Shown here piece after piece: positions 25,931 to 34,186 of a stretch of 64,000 bases of DNA. The translations under genes and the position numbers were made by a program. Source of the stretch: Bin80 sp965208025. Its GTDB lineage: Bacteria; Bacteroidota; Rhodothermia; Rhodothermales; Bin80. The stretch lies in NCBI GenBank assembly GCA_965208025.1, contig OZ242302.1:3534001-3598000 (forward strand), read 5' to 3'. The notes beneath the pieces were generated by a model. That model searched no databases and was not told the origin of the DNA. It worked only from the letters and a program-made list of their open reading frames with translations. The number at the start of each line of letters is the position of its first letter. Positions within the stretch are counted from its first letter, which is position 1.

Positions 25931-26884
25931 TCACTTGACTTCCGAGAGCCAGCCCGCCTGCTCATTGAGAACGTAATGGGGACGGCCCTTGACTTCTTCA
26001 AAAATTCGGCTAAGGTATTCACCAAGAAGTCCCAAGACCATGAGTTGAACCCCACCCAGGAACAGGATCAACACCACCGTGGACGTCCAGCCCTCTGGTA
26101 AATCTTTTCCACTCATGAATACTCCCAATGCGTAGATGAGATAACAAAACCCCAAAAAGGCGGCACCAGCACCAAGCCACGCAGATAACCGTAGCGGTGC
26201 AGAAGAGAATGAGAGTAAACCATCCAGGGCAAGTCGTATCATCCGTTTCAAAGTGTAGCTCGAGGTGCCGGCGTATCGGGCTGGACGCGCATATTTCACC
26301 CCGATTTGTTTGAACCCAACCCACCCCCGCAGTCCTCGTACAAATTGATTATGTTCGGGAAGGGCATTCAGTGCATCCACCACCTTACGGTCCATAAGAG
26401 CAAAATCTCCCGCATCCCTTGGAATTTGAATATTCGCCACTCGGTCTAGTAAGCGATAAAAGCCACTGTAGCAGAGTCGAAGAAGTAGAGATTCTTTGCG
26501 ATTGGTGCGGATCCCATAAACGACATCAAATCCCTCGCGCCATTTCTCAACAAACTGCTTCAGTAGTTCAGGGGGATCCTGGAGGTCAGCATCCAGGACC
26601 GCTACGAGGTCGCCACGCGCATGGTTCAGTCCAGCACTAACCGCGACCTGATGTCCAAAATTTCTGGAAAAACTCAAATAAGCCATCCGTTGGTCCGATA
26701 TGCAGGCTTCCTGAAGAATGGATCGGGTGCCATCCTGACTTCCATCATCAACGAATAAAAAGCGGGTCGGAATCCCTAAATCCAGAGACTCGAGGGTTCG
26801 AAACAAGTCAGGAAGAACCACTTCCTCATTGAAACAAGGAAAAATGAGGCAAATTTCTGGTTCTGCGGTGAGGCGATCGGTCAT
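25931..26884 (-). CDS. GT2 polyprenyl-phosphate glycosyltransferase (GtrB/ArnC-like)
   Basis: The 317-aa membrane enzyme has a GT-A domain with LIFPCFNEE near residue 14, VDDGSQDGT near 45, and the DxD-type motif at Asp98/Asp100 in VLDADLQDPP. Two C-terminal transmembrane helices (about 230-255 and 265-290) are typical of GtrB/DPM1-like proteins, which load sugars onto undecaprenyl phosphate. Its ATG overlaps the stop of the TIGR02757 gene (ATGA, 26884-26881). With the Wbp-like genes upstream it fits a surface-polysaccharide or glycan modification cluster. The transferred sugar cannot be read from sequence. Confidence 0.9.
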   Translation of the reverse strand: MTDRLTAEPEICLIFPCFNEEVVLPDLFRTLESLDLGIPTRFLFVDDGSQDGTRSILQEACISDQRMAYLSFSRNFGHQVAVSAGLNHARGDLVAVLDADLQDPPELLKQFVEKWREGFDVVYGIRTNRKESLLLRLCYSGFYRLLDRVANIQIPRDAGDFALMDRKVVDALNALPEHNQFVRGLRGWVGFKQIGVKYARPARYAGTSSYTLKRMIRLALDGLLSFSSAPLRLSAWLGAGAAFLGFCYLIYALGVFMSGKDLPEGWTSTVVLILFLGGVQLMVLGLLGEYLSRIFEEVKGRPHYVLNEQAGWLSEVK

Positions 26885-27786
26885 GATTCTATAAACGGGT
26901 TTCCATAAGCTCCCAAGCCGAAGAGGGCATAGTCGTAGCGAGCAGGATCATCTTGATTCAATTTACGGCATACCTTGGTGAGCTCAATCACAGACTTCAA
27001 ATCGTTTGAGTTTGATTGAAGGAGCCCCAACCTGCGGGCTTGACGTCCAGAGTGAATATCCAGTGGTAATAACAGTTGATTCGGTTGAATTGTTTTCCAG
27101 ATTCCCAAATCTACGGGGCCAGGACGAACCATCCATCGAAGATAAAGCGATAGTCGCTTGCAGGCACTTCCACGACTCGGACGTGATAGGTGTTTCTGCA
27201 ATCTTGAAGGAGTCCCTGGACGAACAGTCATCATCCGTGAACTGAATTGTTCAATTGCTTCGCGAGTATCCAATGCTGTGGACTGACCACCGAAGATCTG
27301 CTCAACGCTTCCATACTCATGAATAAGAAGACTCAAATTATGAGTGAAAGCAATGCAATCTTGAGGTTGAAATGTACGATGTGCAAAAGTGCTGAGCACA
27401 TTGCTATCCCGATCTGGATCAAATCTAGTCACGAACTTCCATGGTTTGAATTGCATTCGGGCACACAGGTCCTCAAGTTTTGACAGAATCACTTTACGGG
27501 ATCCCCATGCCAATGTCGCTGCATAGAGCCCAATCACTTCCTGATCACATTTGTCCGTGAATGCATGGCATACGCGGATGGGATCGTCGGCGATAAATGA
27601 AACCTGCTCATAATAGGCCACCAACTGATCAAGATAGGTAGAATTTGCACGCGGGACCAAAACCTGTTTCGTGATGGGTATCTTTAGGGCATTGAATGGA
27701 AGGCTTGCCAACTCACAGGGATCCGGTCGAAATTTTATTCCCACCTGAACGAAGTGATTCTTGGGCAGCGTCAAGTAGCCGAACAA
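26881..27786 (-). CDS. TIGR02757/DUF2400 family protein
   Basis: The 301-aa protein matches the TIGR02757 (DUF2400) family of unknown function. Recognisable family blocks are FIADDPIRVCHAF near residue 65, ATLAWGSRKVILSKL near 90, and the C-terminal LPLDIHSGRQARRLGLL followed by RYDYALFGLGAYG. The family has helix-rich folds distantly reminiscent of HhH-type DNA glycosylases, but no activity is established. The first ATG overlaps the upstream oxidoreductase gene by 74 bases; a GTG at 27741 is a possible later start, since conserved sequence begins near residue 50. It overlaps the GT2 gene by 4 bases. Confidence 0.82.
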   Translation of the reverse strand: MFGYLTLPKNHFVQVGIKFRPDPCELASLPFNALKIPITKQVLVPRANSTYLDQLVAYYEQVSFIADDPIRVCHAFTDKCDQEVIGLYAATLAWGSRKVILSKLEDLCARMQFKPWKFVTRFDPDRDSNVLSTFAHRTFQPQDCIAFTHNLSLLIHEYGSVEQIFGGQSTALDTREAIEQFSSRMMTVRPGTPSRLQKHLSRPSRGSACKRLSLYLRWMVRPGPVDLGIWKTIQPNQLLLPLDIHSGRQARRLGLLQSNSNDLKSVIELTKVCRKLNQDDPARYDYALFGLGAYGNPFIES

Positions 27787-28747
27787 CTGCTAAGCCATTT
27801 CGTGCATCGGTTCTGGGCGTCTTACCCGTGCGAATACAATCAACAAAGTGAGAGCACTCAAGATTTAATGGCTCGGACATCTGGATATTTGGAATCGTAA
27901 TATCTCCGACTCGCGTGGTCATGGACTCTGCAAAGTTTACATATTCGGGACGATTCACTCCTTTATCAAAAATCCGCACTTTTTCAGCACTTTCCATTTC
28001 ATCTATGACTGCCATCTTCTGACTCCCTACAAGCGTGATTTTCCGAACTTTATGTGGATCAAGCCAACTGGTATGGAGGTGAGCCATCGCATTGTTCTCA
28101 AAATAGATGGTTGAGAAAGCCACATCATACACGTTCGGTTGCAAGTACGCTTGAGCATGCACGGCGACTGCAATGGGGGAGTGGGGAATGAATGCCAACG
28201 CTACGGAAAGATCATGGGGAGCAAGACTCTGCATTACGTTTACATCTGAGCGTACGATTCCAAGATTGACACGGGTGCTATACATATAGTAGATCTCACC
28301 AAGTGTTCCATTCCGGATCAACTTTTCGACATAATTATAGGCGGGGTGATACATGAGCAGGTGGCCGACCATGCAGTGGCAACCTGTTTCATCAGATAAT
28401 GAAACCAAGATCTCCGCTTCTTCAACTCGCTCGGCTAACGGTTTCTCTACGAATACATGCCGGCCGCTCTCAAGAGCACTTCGTGCAATAGCGAAGTGTG
28501 AAGGTGTTTCAGTGGCAATCACAATTCCATCAAGATCGTCTCGTGACAGAATTTCCTGAATATTCTGTGCAATGATCATTGAGGGGTATTGCCTCTCAAC
28601 AAATTGTTGTATTTGAGGATCTGCATCGCAAACCGCCACAACTCGGCAGTGCGGGATGGTGACAAAATTTCGGAGCAGGTTTTTCCCCCAATATCCTACG
28701 CCAATTTGTGCTAGACGAACTTCACCCATCAACTCAACTGGTTGCAT
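27713..28747 (-). CDS. Gfo/Idh/MocA oxidoreductase, WbpB/WlbA-like
   Basis: The 344-aa NAD-dependent dehydrogenase begins with AQIGVGYWGKNLLRNF, the nucleotide-binding loop usual in the LPS-associated WlbA/WbpB group, and has the EKPL motif near residue 97. WbpB oxidises C3 of UDP-GlcNAcA before transamination. The next genes in the operon are a WbpE-like aminotransferase and a WbpD-like acetyltransferase, which strongly supports that role. The ATG at 28747 overlaps the aminotransferase gene by 14 bases; an ATG at 28729 would begin the protein at MGEVRLAQ and avoid overlap. Substrate identity is inferred from the gene set. Confidence 0.85.
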   Translation of the reverse strand: MQPVELMGEVRLAQIGVGYWGKNLLRNFVTIPHCRVVAVCDADPQIQQFVERQYPSMIIAQNIQEILSRDDLDGIVIATETPSHFAIARSALESGRHVFVEKPLAERVEEAEILVSLSDETGCHCMVGHLLMYHPAYNYVEKLIRNGTLGEIYYMYSTRVNLGIVRSDVNVMQSLAPHDLSVALAFIPHSPIAVAVHAQAYLQPNVYDVAFSTIYFENNAMAHLHTSWLDPHKVRKITLVGSQKMAVIDEMESAEKVRIFDKGVNRPEYVNFAESMTTRVGDITIPNIQMSEPLNLECSHFVDCIRTGKTPRTDARNGLAVVRLLDAAQESLRSGGNKISTGSL

Positions 28748-29837
28748 GCCGAATCACGGCATCGGCAATCCTTTCCTGCTGCGAGGGAGTAAGCTCGGTA
28801 TGCATGGGTAAAGCAATGACTTCACGGCAGGCTTTCTCGGTCTCAGGAAGATTGATTGGGTTGTTGAGGGACTGGAATACGGGCATGTTGTGTAACGGAA
28901 CAGGATAGTAAATCCCATGAGGGATACCAGATGCAGAAAGAGTGTTTACTAATTCGTCTCGTCGTTCTACACGGATCACATACTGATGGTACACATGCCG
29001 TCCCCATGGAGATTCGGAGGGAAGGGTAATGTGGTCAATAGTTTCAAAGAGTGCATTATAATTTGAAGCAGCCATCCTCCTTTGATCAGTGAACGATTCC
29101 AAGTGTTGAAGTTTTACTTCCAGAATTGCGGCCTGAAGGGCGTCAAGTCGGCTATTCATGCCGACCATTTCGTTGAAGTACTTATGGCGCCCACCGTGAT
29201 TGGTAATCATTCGAACTATGGAGTCCAATTCGGGATCAGAGGTTAGAATTGCTCCTCCGTCCCCATAGGCTCCTAGATTTTTGGAAGGAAAGAAGGAGCA
29301 TGTAGCCATGGTTCCTAAGCTACCAGTAGGTTGTCCTTTGTAGGTCGCACCCATTGCCTGGGCATTATCTTCAATCACCGGAATATTGAATTTTGCCCCA
29401 AGTGACAGGATCGGATCCATATCCGCAGATTGACCGAAAAGATGGACAGGAACAATGGCACGTGTTTTGGAAGTGATGCGGGCTTCAACACTGATGGGGT
29501 CAAGACCGTAGGTTTTTGGGTTTATATCTGCAAAGACGGGAACCGCTCCCAGAATGGCGGCAGCCTCGGCCGTAGCAATGAAAGTGAAGGAAGGAGTGAT
29601 AATTTCATCCCCAGGCCCAATCCCTAGCGCCATAAATGCAATTTGAAGTGCATCCGTGCCGTTGGCTACCCCAATGGCATGATCAGAAGTGGTATAGTCG
29701 GCCAGCGCTTTCTCAAACCGAGAAACGATCGGACCACGGATAAACTGAGCAGAGCTTAGTACTGCTTCAACCGCAGCATCAATCTCATCTTTGATCCTCA
29801 GGTATTGCCCCCTGAGATCAACCATTTGTATCTCCAT
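28734..29837 (-). CDS. DegT/DnrJ/EryC1 aminotransferase, WbpE-like
   Basis: The 367-aa PLP enzyme belongs to the sugar aminotransferases of the DegT family. The PLP lysine is Lys186 in FFPSKNLGAYGDGG, and VANGTDALQIA near residue 57 binds the cofactor phosphate. In the WbpA-B-E-D route it aminates the 3-keto-uronic acid made by the dehydrogenase, using glutamate. It lies between the acetyltransferase gene (3 bases upstream) and the dehydrogenase gene, in the order D-E-B. A quinovosamine-type product is an alternative, but the trio fits a 2,3-diamino-uronic acid best. Confidence 0.88.
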   Translation of the reverse strand: MEIQMVDLRGQYLRIKDEIDAAVEAVLSSAQFIRGPIVSRFEKALADYTTSDHAIGVANGTDALQIAFMALGIGPGDEIITPSFTFIATAEAAAILGAVPVFADINPKTYGLDPISVEARITSKTRAIVPVHLFGQSADMDPILSLGAKFNIPVIEDNAQAMGATYKGQPTGSLGTMATCSFFPSKNLGAYGDGGAILTSDPELDSIVRMITNHGGRHKYFNEMVGMNSRLDALQAAILEVKLQHLESFTDQRRMAASNYNALFETIDHITLPSESPWGRHVYHQYVIRVERRDELVNTLSASGIPHGIYYPVPLHNMPVFQSLNNPINLPETEKACREVIALPMHTELTPSQQERIADAVIRHATS

Positions 29838-29840
29838 GAG

Positions 29841-30566
29841 TTACTGGCGATCAATCCATTGATCAGTGGGAACCTCGCGCATAAATTTCGCAGGAACTCC
29901 CGCCCAAAGCTCGCGTGTAGGGATATCACGGGTCAGAACACTTCCCGCAGCCAAAAAAGCGTCAGTTCCGATCGTTCGCCCCGGCAAGACGACAGCTCCC
30001 GCTCCAATACGTCCACCACGTAGAACCGTAACTCCTTTATAATATTTATGACGATCTCTGGTTCGCCCTGCAAAGTTGTCGTTACTGGTCGTTACACACG
30101 GAGCAACGAAAACATAATCTTCCAGCTCTGAGTAAGCCGTGATGTAGGCATTGGTTTCCAACTTGCAATGCGATCCAATGCTACAATCATTTTCGATTGC
30201 GACTCCCCGTCCTACTATGGTGTAGTCTCCTACCTTGACTCGTTCACGCACGGTCGCCTGATCAGCAATCATCCCGTGAACTCCAATGGTGCAACCACGG
30301 TACAGAATCGTATGGTTCCCAATCAGGCAGTGATCGCCGACGGTGAGTCCAACTGGAAGATCAGCCACATTAAGGGTACTTTCCCGAGCACGCATGGGTT
30401 TTGCCCCAAGGATACTGTGATCACCAATCCGAATGCCTGTTCCGAGGCGGGTTCCTGAGCGAATCGTTACATGATGGCCAAGCACGCAATCGGGTCCGAA
30501 GTGTACATCATCTTCAATGATGCACCCAATCCCTACAACTGGTTGAGAAGAATCCATCTGTCGCAC
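29841..30566 (-). CDS. Left-handed beta-helix acyltransferase, WbpD-like
   Basis: The 241-aa protein is built of hexapeptide repeats over nearly its whole length, for example GIGCIIEDDVHFG, VTIRSGTRLGTG and VVLPGRTIGTDAFL, the left-handed beta-helix typical of sugar N-acetyltransferases. In the Wbp pathway WbpD acetylates the 3-amino group. It is about 50 residues longer than typical WbpD proteins, with extra coils at the N-terminus. An ATG at 30557 (MDSSQPVV) is an alternative start. It is the first of the D-E-B set, 9 bases after a terminator-like hairpin. Confidence 0.83.
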   Translation of the reverse strand: MRQMDSSQPVVGIGCIIEDDVHFGPDCVLGHHVTIRSGTRLGTGIRIGDHSILGAKPMRARESTLNVADLPVGLTVGDHCLIGNHTILYRGCTIGVHGMIADQATVRERVKVGDYTIVGRGVAIENDCSIGSHCKLETNAYITAYSELEDYVFVAPCVTTSNDNFAGRTRDRHKYYKGVTVLRGGRIGAGAVVLPGRTIGTDAFLAAGSVLTRDIPTRELWAGVPAKFMREVPTDQWIDRQ

Positions 30567-30574
30567 TCAAAGTA

Positions 30575-30606
30575 AAGCCCGTAATCCACAAGCGGACCAC
30601 GGGCTT
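30575..30606 (-). terminator. Rho-independent-type terminator after TPR gene
   Basis: On the minus-strand RNA, AAGCCCGUGGUCC pairs with GGAUUACGGGCUU over 13 bp, with two G-U pairs that exist only in this orientation, around a 6-base loop. It is followed by UACUUUG. It lies 23 bases after the stop of the TPR gene and just before the acyltransferase gene, separating two transcription units. Confidence 0.7.
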
Positions 30607-30628
30607 CAAGTAGGTCAATAAAATGAGG

Positions 30629-31450
30629 TCAGAGCGTCTCCAGATAATGTTCAGCCGACTGTTTCCATGTACCGAAGGTGGCATTCTCGAAAGCATCTCT
30701 CGCAGCGCCTCGGTCATTGATACTTACATAGGCCTCGCCAAGAACGTAATAAATCTTGGCCTTGTCTGAACGACTTCCTGAATGGAGTTCCAAGGCAGTC
30801 TGTGCAGATGAAACGGCTGATTCTCCCTCGCCTTTCGTATAGTGCGCCAAAGCAGTATAGTAATGAGTATCAGCATCTGGTTCCATGTATTCACTCAATG
30901 AGGCCAGTGCCCCAAGGGCAATATCCGCATCTGCAGACGTTGGGTTGGGTTTCCCAAGTACCGTGGAGGCTTGGCTAATGAAATGACTACGAATTCGTTT
31001 CTCGGCAGTCAGGCTCGTTTTACGGTCTCCTGGTGAATTTACCACGGCTAGCCAGCTATCCAGAGCCTCATCAATTCTTCCCAGTTTGTTCAGCGCTAAC
31101 CCCTTACCGTATAAATTTTTGATATAAGCGGGATAGATGCTTTCCCCATTGGAATAATGCTCTAAAGCAGCGGTAAAATCTTCTGCTTTAAACGCTGTGG
31201 TTCCAAGTTTATAGTCAATTTGGGCAGCAGCATAACGAGCGCGCTGAACAACGTCTGAATCAGAAGCATCATCCGCACCAGCAGCAGCGCTAACAAATAA
31301 GTCACGGGATACCTCCCAGTCAGTACTCTTGGCTGCTTCCTGAGCTAAATTAAAATCCTCTTTGTATTGCTGAGCGGTAGCGGGGATGGTCAAGATCAGA
31401 AAGAACACCGCCAGTGAGAATCCAAGGCATAAGTTACGAAGAGTAATCAT
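30629..31450 (-). CDS. Secreted tetratricopeptide-repeat protein
   Basis: The 273-aa protein has a Sec signal peptide (hydrophobic residues 8-24, cleavage likely after ATAQ) followed by TPR helix pairs throughout, for example YKLGTTAFKAEDFTAALEHY near residue 80 and LYGKGLALNKLGRIDEAL near 112. No lipobox is present, so it should be periplasmic. TPR proteins act as scaffolds; the partner is unknown. A strong hairpin follows the stop, suggesting a single-gene transcript. Confidence 0.75.
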   Translation of the reverse strand: MITLRNLCLGFSLAVFFLILTIPATAQQYKEDFNLAQEAAKSTDWEVSRDLFVSAAAGADDASDSDVVQRARYAAAQIDYKLGTTAFKAEDFTAALEHYSNGESIYPAYIKNLYGKGLALNKLGRIDEALDSWLAVVNSPGDRKTSLTAEKRIRSHFISQASTVLGKPNPTSADADIALGALASLSEYMEPDADTHYYTALAHYTKGEGESAVSSAQTALELHSGSRSDKAKIYYVLGEAYVSINDRGAARDAFENATFGTWKQSAEHYLETL

Positions 31451-31537
31451 TCGTGTTAGAAAATAGTAGTTCAGTTTGGGGAGTGTGTAATGTAGATCCT
31501 AAAATTAAGCATTCACAAACCGTTATTATAAACTATG

Positions 31538-31554
31538 GTTCCCGTTTGGGGAAC
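31538..31554 (-). terminator. Short GC hairpin downstream of choice-of-anchor B gene
   Basis: GTTCCC at 31538-31543 and GGGAAC at 31549-31554 form a 6-bp stem with a 5-base loop, 27 bases after the stop of the large minus-strand gene. The trailing minus-strand sequence is only moderately U-rich, so terminator function is uncertain. Confidence 0.35.
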
Positions 31555-31580
31555 AGAAATAACATCAAAAACCTTGCCGA

Positions 31581-33896
31581 CTACATATCCACCGAGCGAC
31601 GTTTCAAAAAAAAGACACCTTCCCTTCCAGAAGTTACTACGATTGTACCGCTCTTGAAAAAAGGATAATTGCTCCAAGCACCGAGTACAGGCGAATTATC
31701 ATTTGGGCCGTAGGGAACGGTATCAAAATGTCCAATCTCTACGGGATTTTCAGGATCCGAAACATCAATGATTCTCAGTCCCTCAACATAATTCGTCTGG
31801 TACATGATCGTTTCCTGAATATAGAGATTGTGATCAATTGCACTTGACGGACCAAAATACTCTTTCGCCAGAATCGGATCTTCAAGATCGCTGATATCAA
31901 AGATCAGCGTGCGCGTCGCCTCCACAAGTTCTGACATTTCATCCCCTTCATCGTTGAGGAAGAAGTAGCGTTGGTCCTCGGTAAGCCAACCCTGATGCGT
32001 GTAGGAAACATTGGGATAATGAGCTATGGAGAGGGGGATAGGGGCATCTTTATCAGTTACATCGGCGATGGAGAGAGCATTCACATTTGAACTGAGACAA
32101 ATTTCGCGACCATGATACTGACGATCGGGGCCATTGTAGGTGACACATTGCGCATCATGAGTGGCTCCACTCCCGCCTCTTCCAGTTCTTGTATCTGTAA
32201 AACATCCAGCAAAAAATGGATTCAAAGGGTCTTGAATATTGATCATATGGAGCGCGCCACCACAGGTTTCTCCACCAGAATCACTGCCAACAGCATAGGC
32301 ATAGCCTGACTCTTCATTGATCGCAATATTGTGAGAGCTGTAGATGCCCTTGTAAAGGGCAGTCTCCTGAAACATTTGAGGTTGAGTAATTCCTCGGAGT
32401 TGGGAGAGGTCAAAAATTTGCATATGATGAGCGCCCGCTCCATCCGCCACAATGAATGCATGGTCTTTGTAGACCTTGATGTCGCGCCAAAGACTTTGAT
32501 TCGCAGAAGAAGTTTTTGGCAGATCCCCCAAGTATACAGGATGATAGGGATCCGTAAGATCAATAAAAGATGTACCATCCGTTCGACCAACCAGTGCATA
32601 CTCACGTCCAGTTTCAGGATCTTCCCATCCCCAAACATCATTCACTTGGATTCCACGCCGCGCGCCGATCTCCTGTCTGGTCAAAAACGAGACCATGTCA
32701 ACTTCTGCACAAGGAAACATTCCAGCGGTTCCACGCTCACATTCGGTGATTGCACCGGTCACAGATTCAATTTCACTTGCGATATTGAAGAGCGCAGGGC
32801 CAACATTGAACTGATCACCCGTGGCATGGAGCGGAAAAACAGCTCCTTCATAATTATCATGCCCAGTGGCTCCAATGGCGACAACTTGCCCATCAGTGGA
32901 CAGGCTGGATCCAAATTCACTCCGAAATTGCAAGGCATCAGGGTGGATCACATTAGATAATTGTTTAGAGGATAGATCAAGAAAGAAGAGTCCGCCAGTC
33001 CGCTCATTGTATCCCGGGGCAGAGATCCATAGGTGATCATGGCTTCCTGCAACGACTGCTCCGAAACGATTACCAGGTTCAGGATCGGGAGATTCAATCG
33101 AATCAATTCTATTCCATGTTCCGCGTTCATCCTTTGAAAAAATACTAACGGTTCCTCCTCGGCGCCCTGGTGCACCAATGACCAAATCAGCCCCAACAGA
33201 TGTGAGGGATGCCCCAAATAAATCCCCCGTCTCTCCTTCCTGCATTCGGATCTCTTGCATCAGAAGTTCGGAAGATTCACCATAGGAGTAGACAAAGACG
33301 CTTCCCGTTCCTTGATCCAACCGCGGAGCACCCACCACAAGATTACTTCCATGAATCAGAACGGCCTGACCAAACTGATCGGATGCAGAAACATCATGGA
33401 TCAGTTCATCTTTCATTTCCCAAGAACCATTTTCTTGGCGAACATACAGATAAGCGCCCCCTTTTGAGAACTCATGACCCGTAGCGCCAATGAAGAGATA
33501 ATCTTCATTGAGTGAAAGGGAAGTGCCAAACAGGGCATGGGGGTGTACGAGAACTTCAGATAACAACCATTGCCCGTCATCAGATAGAGAATAGATATGG
33601 ACTTCCCCCGAGAGTGGGGCACCGATCGCCAGTGTTCTATCTTGGGATACTAGGCTTTGACCAAACCCTGTAGCAGTTTCTCTATCAAGATTGAGAACCT
33701 GATCCAAATTCCAGGTGCTGTCTTCGTCCATGTCGAAAATAAAAACCTCGCCGGGAAGCAAGAGTTGCCGCCCTTCACCAACAATAATTTGTTGGTTGTT
33801 TACAGCGACCGCACCTCCAAATTGGAGCGAATATTGGGCAAAAATGGTGAGAGGTGAGAAGAATATAGCAGGAAGAAGCAAGAGAATTCCCTTCAT
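31581..33896 (-). CDS. Secreted choice-of-anchor B family protein
   Basis: The 771-aa protein has a signal peptide (MKGILLLLP to IFAQ). The N-terminal half (about 20-370) has repeated FG-GAP/integrin-like beta-propeller units, each with GASLT or GTSLS-type turns and VVGAP or IGATG segments. The C-terminal half (about 400-770) matches choice-of-anchor B proteins: DGTSFIDLTDPYHPVYLGDL, then SLWRDIKVYKDHAFIVAD. A GTG at 33917 is an alternative start seven codons earlier; I chose the ATG at 33896 because it opens the signal peptide directly. No C-terminal sorting domain is obvious. It is a surface or secreted protein of unknown ligand. Confidence 0.82.
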   Translation of the reverse strand: MKGILLLLPAIFFSPLTIFAQYSLQFGGAVAVNNQQIIVGEGRQLLLPGEVFIFDMDEDSTWNLDQVLNLDRETATGFGQSLVSQDRTLAIGAPLSGEVHIYSLSDDGQWLLSEVLVHPHALFGTSLSLNEDYLFIGATGHEFSKGGAYLYVRQENGSWEMKDELIHDVSASDQFGQAVLIHGSNLVVGAPRLDQGTGSVFVYSYGESSELLMQEIRMQEGETGDLFGASLTSVGADLVIGAPGRRGGTVSIFSKDERGTWNRIDSIESPDPEPGNRFGAVVAGSHDHLWISAPGYNERTGGLFFLDLSSKQLSNVIHPDALQFRSEFGSSLSTDGQVVAIGATGHDNYEGAVFPLHATGDQFNVGPALFNIASEIESVTGAITECERGTAGMFPCAEVDMVSFLTRQEIGARRGIQVNDVWGWEDPETGREYALVGRTDGTSFIDLTDPYHPVYLGDLPKTSSANQSLWRDIKVYKDHAFIVADGAGAHHMQIFDLSQLRGITQPQMFQETALYKGIYSSHNIAINEESGYAYAVGSDSGGETCGGALHMINIQDPLNPFFAGCFTDTRTGRGGSGATHDAQCVTYNGPDRQYHGREICLSSNVNALSIADVTDKDAPIPLSIAHYPNVSYTHQGWLTEDQRYFFLNDEGDEMSELVEATRTLIFDISDLEDPILAKEYFGPSSAIDHNLYIQETIMYQTNYVEGLRIIDVSDPENPVEIGHFDTVPYGPNDNSPVLGAWSNYPFFKSGTIVVTSGREGVFFLKRRSVDM

Positions 33897-34186
33897 TTGC
33901 AAATCAAATTGGTTCACCTGAAAGGTACGAATCCCGCAGGTACTAGTGGTCGTGTTTTCTCAAAAAGAATCCTATCTCGCATGAAGTGGGTTCACTGAAC
34001 AGGTTCAATTTTAGATGCAGAACCTGCTTCGGGATTGGGGAATAGCTTACATTTGATAAATCGTTCATGTCACTCATTTACAAGGTGAGATACATTCATG
34101 TTTCAGGACACGGTGTGTTCAGTTCATAGGAAATGACTCTTATAGGCACTCAATTACAATACGATAGAAAGCCCTGCATTGTATAA

